Notes: generated by a model from the sequence alone, not told the origin. A stretch of 64,000 nucleotides of DNA from Flavobacterium aeripolare (GCF_013294025.1 NZ_JABSNL010000011.1:62001-126000); one strand, 5' to 3'. Numbered from the stretch's first letter, positions 1 through 9,140 are shown. Translations and numbers: made by a program.

Positions 1-1
1 T

Positions 2-1243
2 ACGCTTGCAATTGCTTCGGCATTTTCAACAGTTAGTGCTCAGACAACTCCTGAGAAAATGACTACCAATGAAGAGTACAACAAATGGTCTATTGAAGTA
101 GCAGGTGGTGTAAACAAACCACAAAGACCATTAACTTCAGGTTATTTCACTTCAACTCCAAGCCCATATGTTATTGATTTAGGAGTTAGATACATGTTTA
201 ACAACAAATTCGGTTTAAAAGCGGATGTTGGATACAACAGTTTTGAAGGAAAAAACAATTCTGCAAGCTTTGATACTAAGTACTACAGAGTAGACTTACA
301 AGGTGTAGCAAACTTAGGTAGAATTATGAACTTTGAAACTTGGACGAATACTATTGGTTTAGTAGGACATGCTGGTTTTGGTTTAGCTCAATTAGAAGAT
401 GAGAATTCATCTTTGAAAGACAGAATGGGTAACTTTATGGCTGGTATTACAGGTCAAATTAAATTATCTAATAGAATTGCTTTAACAGGTGATTTTACTA
501 CAATCTTTAACGCTGATCAAAACGCAACTTTTGACGCTGTTAAGAAAGGTACTACAAGAGGCTTCCAAGGAATTCTTTTTAATGGTACTGTTGGTGTAAC
601 TGTTTACTTAGGTAAAAACGCTAAGCATGCTGACTGGGTTACTTTAGTAGATAAAGATGTATTGAGTTTAACAAATAGAGTTGGTACATTAGAGACTATG
701 TTAGTTGATTCTGACCAAGATGGTGTTGCTGATTATTTAGATCTTGAGCCAAACACTATATCTGGTGTAATGGTAGATTCTAAAGGTAGAGCTATTGACT
801 TAAACAACAATAACGTTCCTGACGAATTAGAAAGCTATTTATTGAAAACTTACGGTAGCAAAACTGATAACAACCCAGCATTATCTAACAACGAATTAAT
901 TTCTAAATTAATCAACGGTGGATATGTTGCTACATATTTTGATTTCAACAAATCAACTCCAACAAACGTTTCTACTGAAGGAATCGACTTTATCTTAACT
1001 TACTTAAGAAACAACCCTTCTGCTTCAGTTGACATTATTGGTCATGCTGACGAAATTGGAAGAACAGCTTACAACGATAAATTATCTAACGCTAGAGCTC
1101 AAAAAGTAAAAAGTATTTTACTTAAAGCTAAAGTTGATGCTTCAAGATTGAAAGTTATCGCAGCAGGTGAAGATAATTCAGTTGAAAAAGATTCAGAATT
1201 AGCTAGAAAATTAGTTAGAAAAGTTACTTTTAGAGTAAAATAA
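2..1243 (+). CDS. OmpA-family outer membrane protein with TSP3 repeats (5' end outside window)
   Basis: Outer-membrane beta-barrel protein that anchors to peptidoglycan. The reading frame is open from base 2 and encodes the rest of a signal peptide (ends TVSAQ) before the first internal ATG at 59, so the gene is truncated by the window edge and does not start at 59. An N-terminal barrel is followed by a short Asp-rich calcium-binding thrombospondin type 3 stretch (DSDQDGVADYLD, then DLNNNNVPDELE), then a C-terminal OmpA domain (YFDFNKSTP ... IIGHADEIG ... LSNARAQKVKSILL). Two such proteins (the other is at 43487) occur here. A strong hairpin terminator follows directly. Family call is secure; the exact role (structural porin or adhesin) is inferred. 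Confidence 0.93.
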   Translation, partial: TLAIASAFSTVSAQTTPEKMTTNEEYNKWSIEVAGGVNKPQRPLTSGYFTSTPSPYVIDLGVRYMFNNKFGLKADVGYNSFEGKNNSASFDTKYYRVDLQGVANLGRIMNFETWTNTIGLVGHAGFGLAQLEDENSSLKDRMGNFMAGITGQIKLSNRIALTGDFTTIFNADQNATFDAVKKGTTRGFQGILFNGTVGVTVYLGKNAKHADWVTLVDKDVLSLTNRVGTLETMLVDSDQDGVADYLDLEPNTISGVMVDSKGRAIDLNNNNVPDELESYLLKTYGSKTDNNPALSNNELISKLINGGYVATYFDFNKSTPTNVSTEGIDFILTYLRNNPSASVDIIGHADEIGRTAYNDKLSNARAQKVKSILLKAKVDASRLKVIAAGEDNSVEKDSELARKLVRKVTFRVK

Positions 1244-1262
1244 TTCTCAACTTAAATATAGT

Positions 1263-1299
1263 AAAGCCCTAAAAGGAAATTCCTTTTAGGGCTTTTTTT
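1263..1299 (+). terminator. Rho-independent terminator of the ompA-like gene
   Basis: A 16-bp perfect inverted repeat (arms 1263-1278 and 1280-1295, core AAGCCCTAAAAGG) ends in a T run. It lies 20 bp after the stop codon. Confidence 0.9.
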
Positions 1300-1322
1300 A
1301 TGCGCTATATTTTCAACACGCA

Positions 1323-1353
1323 TTGTATACTATTTGCAATTTGAATATTTTTG
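1323..1353 (+). promoter_or_regulatory. Bacteroidota-type promoter for the CAT-like gene
   Basis: TTG at 1323-1325 and TATTTTTG at 1346-1353 (20 bp apart) match the -33/-7 consensus TTG / TAnnTTTG of Flavobacterium. Transcription would start near 1360, which excludes the ATG at 1323 as start codon and favours the TTG at 1368. Confidence 0.6.
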
Positions 1354-1367
1354 TAAAAAAAAACATC

Positions 1368-1997
1368 TTGAAAAAGAAGCTAGACATTAAAAACTGGAAT
1401 AGAAAAGAGCATTTTGAGTTTTTCAAAGATTTTGACGAACCTTTCTACGGAGCGACTGTAACTATTGACTGCAGCCGCGCATACGAGCGAGCAAAGGAAC
1501 TGGAATGTTCTTTTTTCATTTACTCTTTGCATAAAACGTTAACCGCCGTAAACGCTGTAGAAGCTTTTACCTACCGCATTGAAGATGATGAGATAATCAT
1601 TCACGATACTATCGACGCATCAGCAACTATAGGACGCCCAGACGGCACCTTTGGGTTTTCTTTAATTCCTTATTCGAAAGATTTAAATACGTTCAAAATA
1701 CAGGCAGAAAATGAGAGTGCTCGTGTGGCCACTACTACCGGTCTTTTTACACGCTCTTTTGACTTGGACAACTTAATTCATTTCTCGGCGATTCCGTGGC
1801 TAAATTTTACTTCTCTATCTCACGCAAGAAGCTACAACTTTCCTGACAGCTGCCCTAAAATCTCTTTTGGCAAAATAACTACAACAGCTAACAATATTAA
1901 AACGATGCCAATGTCTGTACATGTGCACCACGCTTTAATAGACGGCTTGCAACTCAGTCATTTTGTTGACCACTTTCAAGAACTGATGAACGAATAA
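1368..1997 (+). CDS. Chloramphenicol acetyltransferase-fold protein (type A CAT family)
   Basis: Acetyl-CoA-dependent O-acetyltransferase of the trimeric CAT fold. The protein (about 209 aa) is close to the usual CAT length and carries the catalytic His motif HHALIDG near the C terminus, plus the family region around the FxxFxxPFYG N-terminal segment. I place the start at the TTG at 1368 (protein begins KKKLDIKNWNRKEHF) because the upstream ATG at 1323 lies inside the promoter, and homologues commonly begin with that segment. The gene stands alone between a terminator and the next promoter. Flavobacterial chromosomal members are often not resistance determinants, so the physiological substrate is unknown. 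Confidence 0.85.
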   Translation: MKKKLDIKNWNRKEHFEFFKDFDEPFYGATVTIDCSRAYERAKELECSFFIYSLHKTLTAVNAVEAFTYRIEDDEIIIHDTIDASATIGRPDGTFGFSLIPYSKDLNTFKIQAENESARVATTTGLFTRSFDLDNLIHFSAIPWLNFTSLSHARSYNFPDSCPKISFGKITTTANNIKTMPMSVHVHHALIDGLQLSHFVDHFQELMNE

Positions 1998-2066
1998 GCA
2001 TTCAACTTATATTTACAAATTAGAAATTGAAATAGTTAAAATTTAATCTCAATCTGTAAAAACGAC

Positions 2067-2074
2067 TACCTTTG
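2067..2074 (+). promoter_or_regulatory. TAnnTTTG promoter element for the Lys-rich miniprotein
   Basis: TACCTTTG matches the -7 consensus; no clear TTG sits at the proper distance upstream. Its position overlaps the ATG at 2072 and so argues that translation starts later, at TTG 2099. Confidence 0.5.
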
Positions 2075-2098
2075 CATTGTAAGACAACATTCATAACA

Positions 2099-2302
2099 TT
2101 GGGTAAGAAAGACGAAAAGAAGGAAAAGAAAAAGGAAAAAAAAGACAAAAAAGAAAAGAAGGACCCTGCGCTCAAAAAATTAAAAAAGAGCGAAACCTTC
2201 AAATCAAAGTGCTGCAAAAAATTTAAAAAAGGAGAAGAAAAGCGCTGCAAACGTTGTCCATTTTTTAATACTATAAAAATAGAAAGCACACCTCTTGAAT
2301 AG
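2099..2302 (+). CDS. Small Lys-rich protein with C-terminal Cys cluster
   Basis: A 67-residue protein made of an extremely basic N-terminal half (about 20 residues of alternating Lys/Glu/Asp) followed by a C-terminal module containing KCCKKF and KRCKRCP, four cysteines that could bind a metal. The TTG at 2099 (MGKKDEKK...) is preferred to the ATG at 2072, which lies in the -7 element. I do not recognise a named family, but the layout, charged helix then CC...CxxCP, looks conserved rather than random. Function unknown; nucleic-acid or metal binding is only a guess from composition. Converges on ssb. Confidence 0.6.
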   Translation: MGKKDEKKEKKKEKKDKKEKKDPALKKLKKSETFKSKCCKKFKKGEEKRCKRCPFFNTIKIESTPLE

Positions 2303-2346
2303 AAGCGTGCTCTCAATTTGACATTAAGTATTATGCCTATTTAATT

Positions 2347-2679
2347 TTACTTACTTAAAAGCAAAATTTCGTTTACCACTACTTCTGTTACATAGCGTTT
2401 TTCTCCATTCTTATCATCATAGCTGCGATGCGTCAATTTACCTTCTATAGCAACTTCCTTTCCTTTTACAGCATATTTTTCAATTATTTCAGCTGTTTTA
2501 CCCCAAGCGACTAATCGATGCCATTGTGTTTCTTCCACTTTTTCACCTTTGTCGTTTTTATAACTATCATTTGTAGCTACGGTAAAATTGGCTAACTTTT
2601 TTCCTCCTTCAAAATTTTTGATTTCTGGATCGTTTCCTAAATGTCCAATTAATTGAACTTTGTTTTTTAATGCATTCAT
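2347..2679 (-). CDS. ssb: Single-stranded DNA-binding protein, short form
   Basis: Binds single-stranded DNA through one OB fold. The 110-residue protein covers the whole fold (NKVQLIGHLGNDPEI start, FTVATNDSYKN, TQWHRLVAWGKTAEI, GKEVAIEGKLTHRSY) but stops right after the last beta strand (VNEILLLSK). The glycine-rich linker and acidic DDxLPF tail that recruit partner proteins in the housekeeping SSB are absent. This suggests a secondary paralogue; the main ssb would be elsewhere. It stands alone and diverges from the gene at 2868. Confidence 0.92.
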   Translation of the reverse strand: MNALKNKVQLIGHLGNDPEIKNFEGGKKLANFTVATNDSYKNDKGEKVEETQWHRLVAWGKTAEIIEKYAVKGKEVAIEGKLTHRSYDDKNGEKRYVTEVVVNEILLLSK

Positions 2680-2867
2680 GGCGTGTAAAATTTAAATGTT
2701 ATTGTTAAGTATATAGTTGTCTAACGCATTTCGTTTCGACAGTGCAAAGATTAGCCTGCAACCCCACCTTATTCGGTTCGCAATCAATTACTTTCGGTTG
2801 TAAATAATTGTAAACGTTTGTAAATGGCTATTAATTTGACTATATTAGCATCAAATTACATTTATTT

Positions 2868-4394
2868 ATGCCGACAAATATCAAGTCAATAGAACTACGC
2901 AATCTCCAAATTGAAGATTATAAAGAATTAAAAAAATCGATGATTGAATCATATCCAGAAATGGCAGAATCATTTTGGAAAGAAGATCAAATCGAATTAT
3001 TACTACAAAAATTCCCCGAAGGACAACTCGTAATTGTGGTTGATGGAATCGTTGTAGGATCTGCATTATCATTGTTAGTTACCGAAGATTATGCTTTTAA
3101 AACTAAAACATACAAAGCCATAACAGGCAATTTTACATTTTCAACACACAACCCATTAGGAGAAGTTTTATACGGGATAGATGTTTTTATAAATCCGCAA
3201 TACCGCGGTTTGCGTTTAGGACGTAGATTATATGATGTGCGTAAAGAACTTTGCGAGCAGCTAAATCTAAAATCAATCATATTTGCAGGTAGAATTCCGA
3301 ACTACGGAAAGTTCAAGAATGAAATCACACCTAAAGTATACATTGAAAAAGTAAAGAAAAAAGAAGTTTATGATCCGGTATTGTCTTTTCAATTAAGCAA
3401 CGATTTCCATGAATTAAGAGTTCTTAAAAACTATTTAGAAGGAGATACAGAGTCTCTTGAATATGCTGTTTTACTTGAATGGAATAATATTTACTATGAC
3501 GATAGCCCTAAATTAATCAATACGACAAAAAGTGTTGTGAGATTAGGACTTATTCAATGGCAGATGCGCTCTCTACCTAATTTAGATGCCTTATTCGAAC
3601 AAGCAGAATTTTTTATCGATGCTGTTTCTGGCTACGGAAGTGACTTTGCGTTATTCCCAGAATTCTTTACGGCACCGTTAATGGCAGACTATAATCACCT
3701 ATCAGAAGCCGAGGCAATTAGAGAACTTGCACGCCATACTGATGCTGTGAAAGCTAAATTCCAGGAGTTTGCTATTTCATACAACATAAATATTATCACA
3801 GGAAGCATGCCCTTAATAGAAGACGATCATGTCTACAATGTTGGGTTCTTATGCAAACGTGACGGTACTAATGAAATGTACCGCAAAATACACATCACCC
3901 CTAACGAGGTTTTCCATTGGGGAATAACAGGTGGCGATATCATCCAAACTTTTGATACCGACTGTGGTAAAATAGGAATTGTAATTTGTTATGATGTCGA
4001 ATTCCCTGAATTATCAAGGTTAATGGCAGACCAAGGAATGAATATTTTATTTGTACCATTTTTAACGGATACTCAAAACGGATATACGCGTGTTAAACAT
4101 TGCGCGCAAGCAAGAGCGATTGAAAACGAATGCTATGTGGCTATTGCAGGTTGTGTAGGTAATTTACCAAAGGTGAATAACATGGACATACAATATGCAC
4201 AAGCAGCCGTGTTTACCCCTTCAGATTTTGCATTTCCAAGCAATGGTGTCAAAGCAGAGGCAACCCCAAACACCGAAATGACTTTGATCGTAGATGTAGA
4301 TATGAATTTATTAAAAGAACTTCATGAGCATGGAAGTGTCAACACAATGAAAGACAGAAGACATGACTTGTATAGTTTGAAACAATTAAAATGA
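2868..4394 (+). CDS. GNAT acetyltransferase - nitrilase-superfamily amidohydrolase fusion
   Basis: Two enzymes in one 508-aa chain. Residues 5-200 are a GNAT N-acetyltransferase with the acetyl-CoA motif around 103-125 (INPQYRGLRLGRRLYD). Residues 222-505 are a carbon-nitrogen hydrolase with the full Glu-Lys-Cys triad: E265 in FPEFF, K340 in YRKIHI, C374 in VICYDVEFPE. Such fusions are known in Bacteroidota; the nitrilase half resembles Nit2-type omega-amidases more than true nitrilases, and the natural substrate is unknown. The stop codon overlaps the start of the next gene by 4 bp (ATGA), so both are probably co-translated. Confidence 0.9.
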   Translation: MPTNIKSIELRNLQIEDYKELKKSMIESYPEMAESFWKEDQIELLLQKFPEGQLVIVVDGIVVGSALSLLVTEDYAFKTKTYKAITGNFTFSTHNPLGEVLYGIDVFINPQYRGLRLGRRLYDVRKELCEQLNLKSIIFAGRIPNYGKFKNEITPKVYIEKVKKKEVYDPVLSFQLSNDFHELRVLKNYLEGDTESLEYAVLLEWNNIYYDDSPKLINTTKSVVRLGLIQWQMRSLPNLDALFEQAEFFIDAVSGYGSDFALFPEFFTAPLMADYNHLSEAEAIRELARHTDAVKAKFQEFAISYNINIITGSMPLIEDDHVYNVGFLCKRDGTNEMYRKIHITPNEVFHWGITGGDIIQTFDTDCGKIGIVICYDVEFPELSRLMADQGMNILFVPFLTDTQNGYTRVKHCAQARAIENECYVAIAGCVGNLPKVNNMDIQYAQAAVFTPSDFAFPSNGVKAEATPNTEMTLIVDVDMNLLKELHEHGSVNTMKDRRHDLYSLKQLK

Positions 4395-4741
4395 TGAAAA
4401 CTTGCTTAGAATGTGATGAGAAAATTGTGGGTCGCGAAGATAAAAAGTTCTGTAGCGACGGTTGCCGTAATGCATACAATAACAAAATCAATAAAGACAG
4501 TAATAATTTTATGCGCAATGTTAACAACAAACTGCGTAAAAACTACCGCATTCTATCCCTTTTAAACATCGACGGAAAATCAAAAACAACCCGAGCTAAG
4601 CTCCTTAGCAAGGGTTTTGATTTTGATTTTTTCACAAACATATTGCATACAAAAACCGGAAACACCTACTACTTCCTTTATGACCAAGGTTACTTGCTAC
4701 TAGATAATGATTATTTCATGCTAGTAAAAAAAGACATTTAA
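4391..4741 (+). CDS. Small zinc-ribbon protein
   Basis: A 116-aa protein with an N-terminal treble-clef/Zn-ribbon (CLECDEKI...KKFCSDGCRNAYNN, cysteines in a CxxC...CxxxC arrangement at residues 5-25), followed by a basic helical segment and a C-terminal part rich in aromatic residues. Translationally coupled to the GNAT-nitrilase gene and followed 18 bp later by the M28 peptidase, so probably one operon. Domain recognition is good; cellular role unknown (nucleic-acid or protein binding is possible). Confidence 0.8.
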   Translation: MMKTCLECDEKIVGREDKKFCSDGCRNAYNNKINKDSNNFMRNVNNKLRKNYRILSLLNIDGKSKTTRAKLLSKGFDFDFFTNILHTKTGNTYYFLYDQGYLLLDNDYFMLVKKDI

Positions 4742-4759
4742 AAACTGGAACTAAATAAT

Positions 4760-7156
4760 ATGAAGAAAAGCTTTGCCGAAATAGTTAGCACCTTGTTTAT
4801 CCTTTTAATACTAGGTTTTATTTATTGCACGATGATGCCTAGAACACTTACCGCTGATTTAAGTACCTTATCTGAGTTTTCTACAGATCGCGCTTATACT
4901 CAAGTAGAGAACATTTCACAATACCCACATTACGTAGGCTCACAACATCATGAAACCGTTGCTTCTTACTTACAATCGCAGCTGCATGAATTAGGACTTA
5001 CTATAAGCACACAACAAGGATACACCTTAACAGAATGGGGAAACTTAGCAAAGTCAAAAAATATTCTTGCTAGAATAAAAGGTAGTGGCAATGGCAAAGC
5101 CTTATTATTATTATCCCATTATGACAGCGCACCGCATTCAGCTTCAAAAGGAGCGAGTGATGCAGGCTCTGGAGTAGCAACAATCTTAGAAGGAGTTCGT
5201 GCTTTTCAAAACGGCAAGAAAAAACATAAAAACGACATCATTATTCTATTTACAGATGCAGAAGAGCTAGGCCTTAATGGCGCAGCTTTATTTGTAACTG
5301 AGCATCCATGGGCAAAAGATGTAGGCGTAGTCTTAAACTTTGAAGCTAGAGGAACTTCTGGGCCAAGCTATATGTTGATGGAAGCAAATAAAGGCAACAA
5401 GCAGTTAATCGAGGATTTCGCTGCAGCGGCACCACAATATCCTGTTACAAACTCCTTAATGTACAGCATTTATAAAATGCTACCCAACGATACTGATCTT
5501 ACCGTTTTTAGAGAAAAAGGAGCCATTCAAGGCTATAGTTTTGCTTTCATAGATGGTCATTATAATTACCACACCGCACAAGATATAAGCACTAACTTAG
5601 ATAAAAACAGTTTAAAGCATCAAGGAGCCTACTTAATGCCGTTGCTCGATTATTTCAGTAATACTGCTTTTAATACACAACAAACATCTGAAGATTCTAT
5701 ATATTTCAACATTCCTTTCACCGTCTTGATGTATCCTTTTACATGGGCAATCCCAATGGCCGCAATCGCATTAGCCTTATTTGTTCTACTTGTTATTGTA
5801 GGACTAGGAAAAAGAGTGCTACTAGCAAGCGAAATAGTTAAAGGTTTCATTCCATTAGTTTGTTCGCTACTTATCACATTTCTCACGGTATTCTTAGGAT
5901 GGAACCTAGTATTACTTTGTTATCCACAATACAAGGACCTTTTAAATGGATTTACGTATAATGGACATGATTACATAGCCGCATTTACGCTTTTAACCTT
6001 AGCAATAAGCTTTGCATGCTATCAGCTGTTTTCAAAAGTGCAAACCACAATGAACCATTATGTAGCAGCATTATTCATTTGGTTAGTGATTAATGGAACA
6101 CTTGCTATCTTTTTAACGGGAGCAGGATTTTTAATTATACCAGTATATTGCGGATTGTTAGGATTAGCCTATTTTGTGATTACGCAACGCTCTAGTAAAG
6201 TACTCAATGCAATCTTAGCCATCCCAGCTTTAATTTTAATTGTTCCTTTTATCCAGATGCTACCTATAGGACTTGGCTTAAAAATCTTATACGGAAGCGC
6301 ATTGTTGACCTCATTAACTTTTGCATTATTACTCCCTGTTTTTGGAGCTTATAAAAACAAAATTGTTTGGTCATTCCTATTCTTGTTAGGGAGTATTTTC
6401 TTTTTTATAAAAGCAAATGAAAACGCAGCCTACGGACCTAACAAAGCAAAATCAAACAGTCTACTTTATGTCTACGATGCCGATACTAATAAAGCGAGTT
6501 GGGCAACTTACGATAAAAACCTAGACCCTTGGACTAAGAATTATCTAGGTCAAAATCCTAAATTAGTAACAGCCGAAAGTAAGAATAAGCTATTCAGCAA
6601 ATATAATTCTGACTTTACTTATCGTACAAATACAGCGGTAATACCTTTAAAAACGCCAACAATTGTATTCGAAAAGGACTCTACAGCTGGAGACATGCGT
6701 TATTTAAAAATAAAAATTATTCCTAATCGAAAAGTCAACCGCTACGATTTATTTGCTGGCGACCAAATGACATTTTTCAATTTTAAAGCTAACGGAGTCA
6801 AATCATTAGAACAAAAAGGAGACCAATTAAATCGAAAAGGAAGAAAATTACTGAGCTACTATGTTGTTGATAACGAACCATTAGAAGTGCAATTCTCAAT
6901 TCCGAAAGCAGCGTTGTTCGATATGCAATTAATGGAATCATCATTTGACTTATTACAAAATCCATTATTTAATATATTAAAAAGAGCCAGTTGGATGATG
7001 CCAACACCCTTTGTATTAAATGATGCAGTGGTTATAAATCAGCGTTTAAATCCTTCGACTATTGCACCTGAAATCGTTGTTGAACAACCAGTAAAAGCGC
7101 AACCAAGAGCAAGAAAACCAGTTTACAAACTGAAGGACACTACTGCAGTAGAATAA
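4760..7156 (+). CDS. Membrane-bound M28 family zinc peptidase (ERMP1-like)
   Basis: Putative aminopeptidase with an N-terminal membrane anchor (residues 8-26), a catalytic M28 domain (about 45-300) and a C-terminal half with a block of about eight hydrophobic segments (320-560), then a soluble tail. The di-zinc ligands and catalytic acid are visible: H120 (SHYDSAP), D134 (SDAGSGV), E168/E169 (DAEELGL), E195 (NFEARG) and H271 (YHTAQD). The architecture matches the ERMP1/Pff1 subgroup, where the catalytic domain is combined with a multispanning region. Substrate unknown. Probably expressed with the upstream Zn-ribbon gene. Confidence 0.92.
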   Translation: MKKSFAEIVSTLFILLILGFIYCTMMPRTLTADLSTLSEFSTDRAYTQVENISQYPHYVGSQHHETVASYLQSQLHELGLTISTQQGYTLTEWGNLAKSKNILARIKGSGNGKALLLLSHYDSAPHSASKGASDAGSGVATILEGVRAFQNGKKKHKNDIIILFTDAEELGLNGAALFVTEHPWAKDVGVVLNFEARGTSGPSYMLMEANKGNKQLIEDFAAAAPQYPVTNSLMYSIYKMLPNDTDLTVFREKGAIQGYSFAFIDGHYNYHTAQDISTNLDKNSLKHQGAYLMPLLDYFSNTAFNTQQTSEDSIYFNIPFTVLMYPFTWAIPMAAIALALFVLLVIVGLGKRVLLASEIVKGFIPLVCSLLITFLTVFLGWNLVLLCYPQYKDLLNGFTYNGHDYIAAFTLLTLAISFACYQLFSKVQTTMNHYVAALFIWLVINGTLAIFLTGAGFLIIPVYCGLLGLAYFVITQRSSKVLNAILAIPALILIVPFIQMLPIGLGLKILYGSALLTSLTFALLLPVFGAYKNKIVWSFLFLLGSIFFFIKANENAAYGPNKAKSNSLLYVYDADTNKASWATYDKNLDPWTKNYLGQNPKLVTAESKNKLFSKYNSDFTYRTNTAVIPLKTPTIVFEKDSTAGDMRYLKIKIIPNRKVNRYDLFAGDQMTFFNFKANGVKSLEQKGDQLNRKGRKLLSYYVVDNEPLEVQFSIPKAALFDMQLMESSFDLLQNPLFNILKRASWMMPTPFVLNDAVVINQRLNPSTIAPEIVVEQPVKAQPRARKPVYKLKDTTAVE

Positions 7157-7282
7157 CAATCCAATCATTTTTAACGCATTTACCACCGCTACGATCTATA
7201 AAAACTACTTTTAAAAAGCATTATTATTGCTATCTAACTTGCTACTATTTATAGTATTTTTACAATCTATATTACAAGTACA

Positions 7283-8107
7283 ATGAGACAAATTAGTGTA
7301 TTAGGTTGCGGTTGGTTAGGTTTACCATTGGCAAAAGCCTTACTCCAACAAGAATTTACAGTTAAAGGATCAACAACTACAAGCGAGAAATTGCCTAGCC
7401 TTAACCAAGCCGGAATTAAAGCGTACTTGATCGAGTTAGAAAGCGACAAAGCACCGCTTAACATTGGTGATTTTTTAGAAGGTAGTGAAACGCTTATAAT
7501 AGCAATACCTCCACGATTACGCGGAAAAAATAAAGATTATAGTGATGCAAATGCCAACTCATTTGTAAAAAAAATCACGATGCTACTCCCTACGATTGAA
7601 AAAGCAGCTATTTCACACTTATTATTTGTGAGCTCGACTGCCATATACGGTGATATTAATACCGACATTTATGAAAGCACACCACCTCAACCACAAACCG
7701 AAAGCGGAAAACAACTACTCGAAATAGAGCAAATATTACAACAGCAGACGGCATTCAAAACCACTATAGTACGATTTGGCGGACTTATAGGTCCTAATCG
7801 AAATCCTGCTCGTTTTATGGCAGGAAAAGAAGGTATCTCTAATCCAGATGCTGCTGTTAATTTAATTGAACAAGAGGACTGCATCAACATTATTTTAAGA
7901 ATCATTGCAACAAATACTTGGGGAGAAGATTTTAACGCCGCAGCTCCTTATCACCCTGGCCGTGAAAAATATTACACTGCAAAAGCAATTGAACAAGGTC
8001 TCGTACCTCCCGTTTTTGATCATAGCAAACCTTCTGAAGGGAAAACAATCAATAGCGACAAGCTAATTAAAATGCTAAATTATACATTTATCAATACGAC
8101 GTTATAA
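7283..8107 (+). CDS. NAD(P)-binding epimerase/SDR-like protein (YeeZ type)
   Basis: Extended-SDR/epimerase-like protein of 274 aa with a Rossmann nucleotide-binding loop at the N terminus (GCGWLGLPLA), an SSTAIYG strand end, and an RFGGLIGP segment. The canonical catalytic YxxxK is not evident, as in YeeZ proteins, so catalytic activity is uncertain. It ends one base before the GTG of the DMT transporter, so the two are likely co-transcribed. Substrate unknown. Confidence 0.8.
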   Translation: MRQISVLGCGWLGLPLAKALLQQEFTVKGSTTTSEKLPSLNQAGIKAYLIELESDKAPLNIGDFLEGSETLIIAIPPRLRGKNKDYSDANANSFVKKITMLLPTIEKAAISHLLFVSSTAIYGDINTDIYESTPPQPQTESGKQLLEIEQILQQQTAFKTTIVRFGGLIGPNRNPARFMAGKEGISNPDAAVNLIEQEDCINIILRIIATNTWGEDFNAAAPYHPGREKYYTAKAIEQGLVPPVFDHSKPSEGKTINSDKLIKMLNYTFINTTL

Positions 8108-8108
8108 A

Positions 8109-9083
8109 GTGGTAAGAAGAATAAAAAACAAACTTTCCAGCGGCATTGATTTCGTTGGATTGCCAATATTAGCGCTAGCCGTGGTTTGTTTTTGTTGGGG
8201 AACAACGTGGATCGCCTCAAAAGAAGGTGTGCGCCATATGCCCGCTTTACAACTAGCAGCAATTAGACAATTTATAGGTGGTAGTGTTTACATTTGCTAC
8301 TTTTTATTCAAAGGAGCCACTTGGCCAAAAGGCAAACAATGGAAGACAATTTTGATATTGAGCGTACTAAACTTTGCTATAAGTAATGGATTAAGTACCT
8401 GGGGTGTAAAATTTATAAGTAGTGGTTTAGGCGCAATTTTAAATGCAATTTTTCCGCTATGGATTGTTATTATCACTTTTTTTCAAGGTGAGAAATTAGC
8501 ACGTTTAGCCATCATAGGATTAGTGGTTAGTTTTAGTGGTGTTTGTGTAATCTTTTATGACCACTTAGCTGATTTCTTGCAAGCCGATTTTAGATTTGGA
8601 ATATTCCTTTCGATAATCGCAACAATTACATGGGCGTTTGGTAGTTTATATACTAAGAAAAAAGCAGCAACATTCAACCCTTATTTTAGTTTGGGATTGC
8701 AAATGTTTATTTCGAGTAGCATCCTGCTTACCATCACAGAAACTACTGGCCTAAGTGTGCCTTTAAGTTCGATCCCTGCAACCTCGTGGTACGCTATCGC
8801 TTATTTAGTACTTGTAGGCTCAATTATGTCCTTTATTGCTTATGTTTATATGCTACAAAAGTTACCGGCAGAGATAAGCAGTATATACGCTTACATCAAT
8901 CCTATCGTAGCCATTTTATTAGGGGCACTACTCTTTGACGAATCTCTAAATGCTGCCATAGTCTTTGGAGGTGCAATTACTTTAAGCGGTTTATTCTTAG
9001 TCAATAAATCAATTAGAAAAACCCGCAGATTAGCCCTGTTGAACAAAATACAGCAAGAAGCTTTATCTCCCCTAACTACTTAA
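8109..9083 (+). CDS. EamA/DMT family transporter
   Basis: Inner-membrane drug/metabolite exporter with two EamA repeats and about ten hydrophobic helices across 324 aa. The first helix carries the typical CFCWGTTWIASKEG segment, the second repeat starts around ATITWAFGSLYTKK. The start is a GTG one base after the preceding stop; no better ATG exists upstream of the first helix. Substrate cannot be deduced. Confidence 0.87.
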   Translation: MVRRIKNKLSSGIDFVGLPILALAVVCFCWGTTWIASKEGVRHMPALQLAAIRQFIGGSVYICYFLFKGATWPKGKQWKTILILSVLNFAISNGLSTWGVKFISSGLGAILNAIFPLWIVIITFFQGEKLARLAIIGLVVSFSGVCVIFYDHLADFLQADFRFGIFLSIIATITWAFGSLYTKKKAATFNPYFSLGLQMFISSSILLTITETTGLSVPLSSIPATSWYAIAYLVLVGSIMSFIAYVYMLQKLPAEISSIYAYINPIVAILLGALLFDESLNAAIVFGGAITLSGLFLVNKSIRKTRRLALLNKIQQEALSPLTT

Positions 9084-9089
9084 AAACAA

Positions 9090-9124
9090 AAAATCCCAAG
9101 CGACATACATCACTTGGGATTTTC
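9090..9124. terminator. Bidirectional terminator between the EamA gene and pepO1
   Basis: Inverted repeat AATCCCAAG (9092-9100) and CTTGGGATT (9113-9121), flanked by an A run on the left and T residues on the right, between convergent genes. The core CCCAAGC is shared with the terminator at 11336. Confidence 0.8.
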
Positions 9125-9140
9125 ATTATTTATTATTTAA

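Noticed and set aside
59-1243. OmpA gene starting at ATG 59
   Set aside because: The frame stays open to base 2 and encodes a signal-peptide end (TVSAQ), so ATG 59 is internal.
1368-1997. Chloramphenicol resistance gene
   Set aside because: CAT fold and HHxxxDG motif are present, but no mobile context; resistance cannot be claimed from the fold alone.
2020-2316. 98-codon minus-strand frame rich in Phe/Ser
   Set aside because: It is the complement of the Lys-rich miniprotein; FF/SF runs are the reverse of AAA/GAA codons.
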